DNA of 64,000 bases from Amia ocellicauda (taxonomy: Eukaryota > Chordata > Actinopteri > Amiiformes > Amiidae). Location of the stretch: the NCBI RefSeq assembly GCF_036373705.1, contig NC_089863.1, positions 9,677,857-9,741,856 of the forward strand. The letters are read 5' to 3'. Every line of letters starts with the position of its first letter. Positions within the stretch are counted from its first letter, which is position 1. A program made the translations under genes and the position numbers. Below the pieces are notes generated by a model. It saw only the letters and a list, made by a program, of their open reading frames with translations, had not been told where the DNA came from and did no database searches. Shown here piece by piece: positions 48,624 to 64,000 of this stretch.

Positions 48624-48960
48624 TAATATTGTAGTGTACTACTGTAGTATTGTAGTGTAGTACTGTACTACTGTAGTGTATAGTACTGAAGTGTAGTACA
48701 ATAGTGTACTGTAATACTGTAGTGTACAGCACTGTTGTGCAGTACTATAGTACTTAAGTCTAGTACTGTAGTGTGTAGTACTGTAGAGTGTAATATAGTA
48801 CTATAGTGTTTTCTTTTAAATTAATCTGCAATTACACTTTACAACTTTTAAGTTCCTGCTGAATGCAAATCGCTTTAGACAATTATGTTTTGTAAGTCGC
48901 CCAGGATATGGTCGTCTGCTAAGAAATTAATAATAATGATTATTAGCAGAGCATATTTCA
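48624..48960. other. Minisatellite right part and SINE tail
   Basis: 48624-48810 continues the TAGTACTGTAG array. 48885-48940 (TTTTGTAAGTCGCCCAGGAT, TCGTCTGCTAAGAAATTAAT) is a tail of the SINE family found at 25642. Confidence 0.6.
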
Positions 48961-49059
48961 AAGAGTGACACATACAAGAGACTTCACCTCAATGCTTTTG
49001 CAAAGAGAAAGACACGTCTGCATTGTATAAATGTAATATAAATGGCTGTGGTTTTTGCA

Positions 49060-49580
49060 GGCAGTCGCAGGGCACCAGCCCGTGTTTACTGCACTCGCAA
49101 CTTCCGCTCTCACAGCCTACGGATGACGTCACATAAACAAAAACTTTTCTTCCGACAAACTTCGAAACTTCCGATAAACGTGGCAAAAACATTTAAATAC
49201 GACTAAAAACAACCAGCAAACACAGCAACTGCTCTCTAATAACGTCGGTTTTGTTTGGTTTCTCCAGAGTTCAGCCTGACTGTTGTTTGGTGTCGTCACC
49301 GTCTCTTTTAGCTTTCGTTTTCTCTGCGGCTTAACGAAGTACTTTCTCCCTCTCCCTCTCCCTCTCCCTCTCTCTCTCTCTCTCTCACACACACACGGGC
49401 TTGAACACACCTGTCTGTCGGCCATTGTCGCGGTGCTGGTTCTGGTTCTGGTCGAGTCGTGTCGTCTCTACCGCGGCTCTTCTTTCTGAACTTCAGCCTG
49501 ACTTCCGTGTTGCGGTTCGGCCGGGGCGTGACGGATGAGCAAGGGGCGTGGCCTCCCGGACAGACGCACTGACACATTGG
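49060..49580 (-). promoter_or_regulatory. CG-containing promoter-like region, probably LRP10 (shared LRP10/MMP14 interval)
   Basis: Contains a full CRE palindrome TGACGTCA at 49124-49131, several CTTCC/GGAAG words, a (CCCTCT)n tract (49345-49384) and a CG-rich stretch up to 49560 (GGTTCGGCCGGGGCGTGACG). It is the only CG-rich island between the LRP10 coding start (46703) and the MMP14 5' region, and LRP10 needs an upstream non-coding exon. Direction and gene assignment are inferred. Confidence 0.4.
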
Positions 49581-50149
49581 ACCCCACAGTCCCACGCACG
49601 GCACTGTAAACTCTGCACAGGGACAGACACACAGGGAGGCTACTGCGGGCATCTGTGCAGTCTTGTATCTATTTACTCTATCTTGAAGCAAGAAAAAAAT
49701 ACAGTTTCTACTGCTATTAGTAGTAGACATACCAGCACTAAGCGGGAGTAACATTACTTAGTAGGAGCAGTGAAAGTAGCAGAAGAGATCACAGTAGTCA
49801 TTCCAGTAGCAGCAGTCAGTGGCAGTGAATGGTTATTTATGGGTTGGGTGTAATGCCCCACTTCAACTCTAGATGGAAGACTTGATCTATGAAACGCAGG
49901 TTTCACTCCGATGTTAGCACAGACTGAAACACTGAAACTCTACAGTGAGGGAAAAAAGTATTTGATCCCCTGCTGATTTTGTACGTTTGCCCACTGACAA
50001 AGAAATTATCAGTCTATAATTTTAATGGTAGGTGTATTTTAACAGTGAGAGACAGAATAACAACAAAAAAATCCAGAAAAACGCATTTCAAAAAAGTTAT
50101 AAATTGATTTGCATGTTAATGAGGGAAATAAGTATTTGACCCCTTCGAC

Positions 50150-51250
50150 TTAGTACTTGGTGGCAAAACCCTTGTTGGCAATCACAGAGGGCAGACGTTT
50201 CTTGGAGTTGGCCACCAGGTTTGCACACATCTCAGGAGGGATTTTGTCCCACTCCTCTTTGCAGATCCTCTCCAAGTCATTAAGGTTTCGAGGCTGACGT
50301 TTGGCAACTCGAACCTTCAGCTCCCTCCACAGATTTTCTGTGGGATTAAGGTCTGGAGACTGGCTAGGCCACTCCAGGACCTTAATGTGCTTCTTCTTGA
50401 GCCACTCCTTTGTTGCCTTGGCTGTGTGTTTTGGGTCATTGTCATGCTGGAATACCCATCCACGACCCATTTTCAATGCCCTTGCTGAGGGAAGGAGGTT
50501 CTCACCCAAGATTTGACGGTACATGGCCCCGTCCATCGTCTCTTTGATGCGGTGCAGTTGTCCTGTCCCCTTAGCAGAAAAACACCCCCAAAGCATAATG
50601 TTTCCACCTCCATGTTTGACGGTGGGGATGGTGTTCTTGGGGTCATTCCTCCTCCTCCTCCAAACACAGCAAGTTGAGTTGATGCCAAAGAGCTCGATTT
50701 TGGTCTCATCTGACCACAACACTTTCACCCAGTTCTCCTCTGAATCATTCAGATGTTCATTGGCAAACTTCAGACGGGCCTGAACATGTGCTTTCTTGAG
50801 CAGGGGGACCTTGCTGGCGCTGCAGGATTTCAGTCCTTCACGGCGTAGTGTGTTACCAATTGTTTTCTTGGCGACTATGGTGCCAGCTGCCTTGAGATCA
50901 TTAACAAGATCCTCCCGTGTAGTTCTGGGCTGATTCCTCACCGTTCTCATGATCATTGAAACTCCACGAGGTGAGATCTTGCATGGAGCCCCAGAGTGAG
51001 GGAGACTGACAGTTATTTTGTGTTTCTTCCATTTGCGAATAATCGCACCAACTGTTGTCACCTTCTCACCAAGCTGCTTGGCGATGGTCTTGTAGCCCAT
51101 TCCAGCCTTGTGTAGGTCTACACTCTTGTCCCTGACATCCTTGGACAGCTCTTTGGTCTTGGCCGTGGTGGAGAGTTTGGAATCTGATTGATTGATTGCT
51201 TCTGTGGACAGGTGTCTTTTATACAGATAACGAGCTGAGATTAGGAGCAC
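50150..51250 (-). CDS. Tc1-like transposase, full-length open frame
   Basis: 366 codons without a stop from an ATG at 51250. Cut-and-paste DDE transposase. Two HTH/paired-like motifs ([20 protein letters not shown] and the second around [16 protein letters not shown]), GRPR-equivalent region around [11 protein letters not shown], catalytic Asp in [11 protein letters not shown], second Asp in [18 protein letters not shown], catalytic Glu in [17 protein letters not shown] (about 34 residues on, so DD34E), and C-terminal [12 protein letters not shown]. The first ~28 residues derive from an inverted repeat beside the gene and look unlike a transposase. The expected start ([10 protein letters not shown] type) reads [10 protein letters not shown], i.e. 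ACG in place of ATG. Activity is therefore uncertain although the catalytic domain is open. Confidence 0.92.
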   Translation of the reverse strand: MLLISARYLYKRHLSTEAINQSDSKLSTTAKTKELSKDVRDKSVDLHKAGMGYKTIAKQLGEKVTTVGAIIRKWKKHKITVSLPHSGAPCKISPRGVSMIMRTVRNQPRTTREDLVNDLKAAGTIVAKKTIGNTLRREGLKSCSASKVPLLKKAHVQARLKFANEHLNDSEENWVKVLWSDETKIELFGINSTCCVWRRRRNDPKNTIPTVKHGGGNIMLWGCFSAKGTGQLHRIKETMDGAMYRQILGENLLPSARALKMGRGWVFQHDNDPKHTAKATKEWLKKKHIKVLEWPSQSPDLNPTENLWRELKVRVAKRQPRNLNDLERICKEEWDKIPPEMCANLVANSKKRLPSVIANKGFATKY

Positions 51251-51305
51251 TCCCTTTAAGAGAGTGCTCCTAATCTCAGCTCGTTACCTGTATAAAAGAC
51301 ACCTG
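51209..51305. repeat. Near-perfect palindrome at the transposase 5' end
   Basis: Arms 51209-51252 and 51262-51305 (44 bp each, one mismatch: ACAGATAACG against ACAGGTAACG) around a 9-base loop. Each arm includes TATAAAAG (or its reverse). It overlaps the first codons of the transposase frame. Confidence 0.9.
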
Positions 51306-51559
51306 GGAGCCAGAAATCTTGCTGATTGATAGGGGATCAAATACTTATTTCCCTCATTAACATGCAAATCAATTTATAAGTTTTTTGAAATGCGTTTTTC
51401 TGGATTTTTGTTGTTGTTATTCTGTCTCTCACTGTTAAAATACACCTACCATTAAAATTATAGACTGATCATTTCTTTGTCAGTGGGCAAACGTACAAAA
51501 TCAGCAGGGGATCAAATACTTTTCTCCCTCACTGTACACAATTTTAGGCAGGTGGTCAT

Positions 51560-51870
51560 AATGTTATGGTTGATCGGTGTATAAGCTGTGTATAATAATA
51601 ATATAACTACAATTTAAATGATCTTAAAATACATTGTCTGCATGCAAATATGAGGCTTTGGTTCCCTATAAGAGTAAATTGTAGTGTGATTTACTGTGGT
51701 AAAAACACAGTAAAGTATAGTGTGGTGTAACATGGTGAACATGTGGTAAAGCATAGTTTTTCATGGTAATGAATATGGTTAAATATAGTATAACGTGGTG
51801 TGGTGTAAGGTGGTAATATATGGTAAAGTGTAGCATGGTAAAACATGGTAAAATGTTTAAAACATGGACA
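51560..51870. repeat. ATGGTAAA-type degenerate repeat
   Basis: Imperfect reiterations of ATGGTAAA, GTGGTGTAA and AGTATAGTGTGG. No gene is seen here. 51880-52680 downstream shows a short CG-rich patch (51950-52070), then AT-rich sequence without recognised features. Confidence 0.55.
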
Positions 51871-52687
51871 AAATATTGTCCTCGTCTCAGTCTAATAGAA
51901 GAGTTTTGTTCAGCTCTGGATTGCCAGGTTTACGACCGCAGTCCCCACCAGCGAGTGGCCCTCCTGCGGCCCTGGAGGAGGCCTGGGGGGGTGCAGGGGC
52001 TGACGCACGCCGGGGGTGGATCTGCCATGCCAGACGCTTTTTCCCCCGGTGCCGGGCCAGGGAAAACACCACAAGTGATGTAGATGAACACAGGCAGCCA
52101 GACAGAAATGAGACGCAAGATGCGGCCTGAATGTGTTTGTTTGATCATAGTAGTTTGTTTAGTGTTTATTTTTTATTTGTGTGTGTGTGTGTGGTGGGGG
52201 GGGTCATTTGGGGTCTTTAAACCTTGACACATCTCCTTTTTGCTTACAGATGCTGTTTACGGTACAGCTGTATAGATACTCTCTGTGTATGACTTCATTT
52301 CCTGTGTCTGAAAATAAATGTTTTGAACAAAATATTTTCTTGATAAGTTACAGTCGTGTTTGTATATTCATTATGTGTGTGAGGATGTAAAAAGGTCACC
52401 CATAAAAATGTATGTTTCATTTCGCACACGATTTATGAAGTTTTGGTAAAGCAACAAACTGGTTTGAGCTTTGTGTTAGTAGTGTTGAGCTTTGTGTTAG
52501 TAGTGTTGAGAACATGAGATTGTTTCAAGAAATGTATGTAAGCAATTGGGAAAACTGTAGTAGCCTACCAGTTCACTACACAACACTCTTCAGTTTTTAC
52601 CAGACTGCTTCACTGAGGTTTTACCACAGTACGTCACAACTGCAACTTTGATTGTATTTCAACTGTAAGCAGATACATTACAGTGTA

Positions 52688-53820
52688 GACCTGTCTCTCT
52701 GTCGCTACAGTACAGTGTAGACCTGTCTCTCTGCCAATACAGTACAGTGTAGACCTGTCTCTCTGTCGCTACAGTACAGTGTAGACCTGTCTCTCTGTCG
52801 ATACAGTACAGTGTAGACCTGTCTCTCTGCAGGTACAGTACAATGTAGACCTGTCTCTCTGTCGCTACAGTACAGTGTAGACCTGTCTCTCTGTCAATAC
52901 AGTACAGTGTAGACCTGTCTCTCTGTCGCTACAGTACAGTGTAGACCTGTCTCTCTGCCAATACAGTACAGTGTAGACCTGTCTCTCTGTCAATACAGTA
53001 CAGTGTAGACCTGTCTCTCTGCCAATACAGTACAGTGTAGACCTGTCTCTCTGTCAATACAGTACAGTGTAGACCTGTCTCTCTGTCGCTACAGTACAGT
53101 GTAGACCTGTCTCTCTGCCAATACAGTACAGTGTAGACCTGTCTCTCTGTCGATACAGTACAGTGTAGACCTGTCTCTCTGCAGGTACAGTACAATGTAG
53201 ACCTGTCTCTCTGTCGATACAGTACAGTGTAGACCTGTCTCTCTGCCAATACAGTACAGTGTAGACCTGTCTCTCTGTCAATACAGTACAGTGTAGACCT
53301 GTCTCTCTGCCAATACAGTACAGTGTAGACCTGTCTCTCTGTCAATACAGTACAGTGTAGACCTGTCTCTCTGTCGCTACAGTACAGTGTAGACCTGTCT
53401 CTCTGCCAATACAGTACAGTGTAGACCTGTCTCTCTGTCGATACAGTACAGTGTAGACCTGTCTCTCTGCAGGTACAGTACAATGTAGACCTGTCTCTCT
53501 GTCGATACAGTACAGTGTAGACCTGTCTCTCTGCAGGTACGGTACAATGTAGACCTGTCTCTCTGTCGCTACAGTACAGTGTAGACCTGTCTCTCTGTCA
53601 ATACAGTACAGTGTAGACCTGTCTCTCTGTCGATACAGTACAGTGTAGACCTGTCTCTCTGCAGGTACAGTACAATGTAGACCTGTCTCTCTGTTGATAC
53701 AGTACAGTGTAGACCTGTCTCTCTGCAGGTACAGTACAATGTAGACCTGTCTCTCTGTCGATACAGTACAGTGTAGACCTGTCTCTCTGCAGGTACGGTA
53801 CAGGTTAGACATGTCTCTGC
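52688..53820. repeat. ~31 bp minisatellite upstream of MMP14
   Basis: About 36 units of TACAGTACAGTGTAGACCTG plus TCTCTCTGTCG. Variation is mostly confined to the CGC/CAA/CGA/AGG step before the next TACAG, with the same variant order recurring (higher-order repeats, e.g. 52860-53200 resembling 53065-53420). The long frames on - are periodic artefacts. Confidence 0.95.
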
Positions 53821-53929
53821 AGATACAGTACAATGGGAGAGAGGCAAGGTGCCAAGACTGTACAGAAACACTGACTGTCTGAAGGGACACTACAGTTCAT
53901 TAATACTGTACTAAGGCATAGCAACGAGT

Positions 53930-53953
53930 TAATGGTGTAGATAGATTTTGCAC

Positions 53954-54009
<56 letters not shown>

Positions 54010-54119
54010 AAGGCACATCTGGGATTGGGGGAGGGTGAAAACGGAAGATTTTTTTTCCTGGTTTTTCGATTCCGTTGCAACTTGAAGCCGCGAGGGAGAG
54101 ACTACCACGTCTGCAACTC

Positions 54120-54166
<47 letters not shown>

Positions 54167-54700
54167 GACAGAAGAACCAAAATAACAAGACAGAAGCGAT
54201 CCAGGAAAAGAAAGAAGGAACAAAGGAAGAAAAGAAGGAGAGCAGCAGAAGAAGAAGAAATGAAAGACGGGTCTATGCGGACAGCACCTCTGCACACGGA
54301 TTAAAAACCAGACACAAAGAGAAAAAGTAACGAAAGACTGAAAGTTTGCTTCTATCTTATTATTTTTGGTGGCTTTTTTTTGGAAGTTGCGGTGATTGAG
54401 TTGGGGCTCCTCGCTGTCAAGGACTTTTGCAAAACTTCCCGCAGACACGAACACTCCCTAAAACTGTCCTAAACCTATACACAGAAACGGGCATTTCTGT
54501 GCATACATGCATTTATAATAGCAATACTTCTCACAAGGAGCCTAGTTGCGGTTGTTTTGATTTTTGATTGTTTGTTTTGAGCAGAATAAAAGAGAGAGAG
54601 AGAGAGAGAGGGGTAGAGGAGAGATCAGCTGCTGTGAAGAAGCAGGCGACCCGCAGACGGAAGAGGCCGGGGCTGCGGGCTCGGCTGTGCGGGAGGCGGG
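53930..54700 (+). other. MMP14 5' UTR and promoter region
   Basis: GA-rich microsatellites (53957-54006, 54123-54162, 54592-54612) flank purine-rich sequence that becomes CG-rich from 54640 to the ATG at 54701. The transcription start is not resolved from sequence. Confidence 0.5.
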
Positions 54701-62691
<7,991 letters not shown>

Positions 62692-63043
62692 TAGACAGAA
62701 AGAGAGAGAGAGGGAGGGAGGGAGGGAGGGAGAGAAGGGAAGACAGGGAGAGAGAGAGAGGGAAAGAAGGAGAGAGGGGAAGAAAGATGTAGAGGGGGGA
62801 GAGGCAGGGGGAAAAGGAAGGAGAGAGAGGGGTGAAAATGAAAACGGGAAAGAGAGAAAAAGGAGAGAGACTATCAGGTCTATATATATATATGTTATGT
62901 CTATCCACACACTATCAGATACTCACTCACACACACACGCACGCACGCGGCACAGGCAGGCACCAGCGAGAGGGAGGGAGAGAGAGAAGCACTCGGAAAA
63001 GTAAACGACCCTCTGGTACCCTCTCTCCCCTTCCTCCTCCTCC

Positions 63044-63084
<41 letters not shown>

Positions 63085-63920
63085 CGTCGATCTCCCTCCC
63101 CCGCTTGACGACTCCAGCTGAATTGCTGTTGTTTATGGTTGTGTGTCAGGTTCTTGTTTCTTGTTGTTCGTCCGTTCGTTCGTTTGTGTGTCGTCTCGTG
63201 TTTGTCATTGGGTTGGAGCTCCGGGTGCGAGCGAGAAAGGGATTCTGTGTCTGTCTCTCCAAACTGCACAAGACTGCAGACCAGGCCGTGTGGAACAGCA
63301 CAGCGCAGTACCATACAGTAGCACAGGATACATACAGTGCCGTGTGGTAGCATACAGCACAGTGCAGTAAAGTCCAGTCCAGTCCTGTACTGCACAAAAT
63401 TACACACACACTCAACCCCCCCGCCCCAGAGACCCGTATTAAAAGTTAACTTCACCCCATGTGCCTGTGTTTTGTGTTGTCTTTCGATGTACTTGCCGTA
63501 CGTTACTGTTGCCCTCCTGCCCCAGTGGCCGGTTCCGCGCCCCCGCCGCGCTAGCAGCCGGCCTCCCACGACGATGAGGATTATTGTTATTGTTATTATT
63601 ATGATATTTGTTATTATTATTGTCACTATTGCTGTTGTTGTTACTATTGTTGTAATGATAATGCCGGCGGTCCGCGTCACTCCGCGTGTCTTGAGTGTCT
63701 GTGTGAGTCGTCCAATCAGAGCCTGCTGGACAGGTCACTTAGGGGTCATCATAAGGGAATGAAATTCTTTGTTTACTGTTTGCAAACTATTGTGTGTTGG
63801 GGGGGGAACGGGGGGTGTTGGGGGGATCTGCTCGTGTCTTTAAAATATATATTTCCAAAATCTTCCCTTTTTTTAAGAAGAAAAGTATTCAAAATAAAAT
63901 GTTGTCTTTTTTATCTTGTT
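62692..63920 (+). other. MMP14 3' UTR
   Basis: Purine-rich first 200 bases, (TA)n at 62882-62892, (TC)n at 63051-63080, and ACAGTGCAGTA words at 63300-63380. AAAATAAAATG at 63891-63901 is the probable polyadenylation signal; AATAAA at 63963 is a second. No further gene reaches the right edge. Confidence 0.65.
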
Positions 63921-64000
63921 ACTGGTGTTTACTGTGCTTATTTCCCATTGATTTGTGATTGGAATAAATCAATTGATGAATAGATTGAACAGATCAATCC

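Larger units (their letters stand above)
49943..51534 (-). mobile_element. Tc1-like transposon with long IR/DR ends, nearly intact
   Basis: Ends CAGTGAGGGA..AAAGTATTTG at both sides (49943 and, inverted, 51534), flanked by TA dinucleotides (49941-49942 and 51535-51536); 1592 bp. The inverted repeats are about 205 bp and differ at only a handful of positions. Each has an outer and an inner copy of an AAGTATTTGA(T/C)CCC direct repeat (49957 and 50131 on the left), the IR/DR layout of Sleeping-Beauty-type ends. It carries one transposase frame on the - strand. Confidence 0.95.

Noticed and set aside
52929..53890. ~180-codon Arg/Thr/Tyr/Cys frames on the - strand
   Set aside because: Translation of the 31 bp minisatellite; the period (31 mod 3 = 1) makes all frames read the same peptide cycle.

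Overview
The window is vertebrate nuclear DNA, almost certainly from a ray-finned fish. Its genes have short exons with GT-AG introns. It carries Tc1/mariner, hAT and CR1-like elements and tRNA-derived SINEs of fish type, and a very large amount of micro- and minisatellite. The gene set (DHRS1, PPP1R3E, CIROP/LMLN2, LRP10, MMP14) is one I recall clustering at human 14q11.2. A non-teleost ray-fin (gar, bowfin or sturgeon type) is possible, but the sequence alone does not settle it.

Layout. 1-2.7 kb (-): 5' part of DHRS1, whose 3' end lies off the left edge. 3.8-6.9 kb (+): PPP1R3E-like glycogen-targeting subunit of protein phosphatase 1, four coding exons, with a CR1 fragment in intron 1 and a minisatellite in intron 3. 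6.65-30 kb: a tandemly duplicated block with three GIMAP-family GTPase genes on the + strand, interleaved with three broken copies of the 3' end of CIROP on the - strand. 30.7-37.3 kb (-): intact CIROP, a gp63/leishmanolysin-type metallopeptidase, 14 coding exons, 686 aa. 41.1-46.7 kb (-): LRP10, nine coding exons, 771 aa, with a complete hAT insertion in intron 5. 46.9-54.7 kb: two Tc1-like transposons (one degenerate, one with a full-length transposase frame) and minisatellites in the interval shared by the divergent LRP10 and MMP14 promoters. 54.7-63.9 kb (+): MMP14 (MT1-MMP), ten coding exons, 594 aa. All exon chains were assembled by hand from splice sites, reading frames and family knowledge; the summed coding lengths of the complete genes divide by three.

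Main observations. (1) The third GIMAP gene has an extra 5' coding exon encoding a BED-type zinc finger. It splices in frame, through two short exons shared with the other two copies, onto the GIMAP GTPase exon, giving a predicted BED-zinc-finger-GIMAP fusion of about 430-460 aa. The other two copies lack a recognisable BED exon, and a broken BED first exon lies between copies 2 and 3. (2) A ~55-60 bp sequence containing a branch-point-like TATTAAC, a TC tract and CAG sits at the 3' ends of introns in several unrelated genes here, and the same unit is amplified into four large arrays. (3) The 5' splice site of CIROP intron 1 is repeated about 14 times, and the 3' splice site of the third GIMAP GTPase exon three times in frame. 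Splice-site cassettes therefore seem to be substrates of tandem amplification at this locus.

The genes do not form one pathway. DHRS1 (reductase), PPP1R3E (glycogen), GIMAPs (lymphoid GTPases in mammals), CIROP (left-right organizer), LRP10 (endocytic receptor) and MMP14 (pericellular proteolysis) are a syntenic block into which GIMAP genes have been inserted or amplified.
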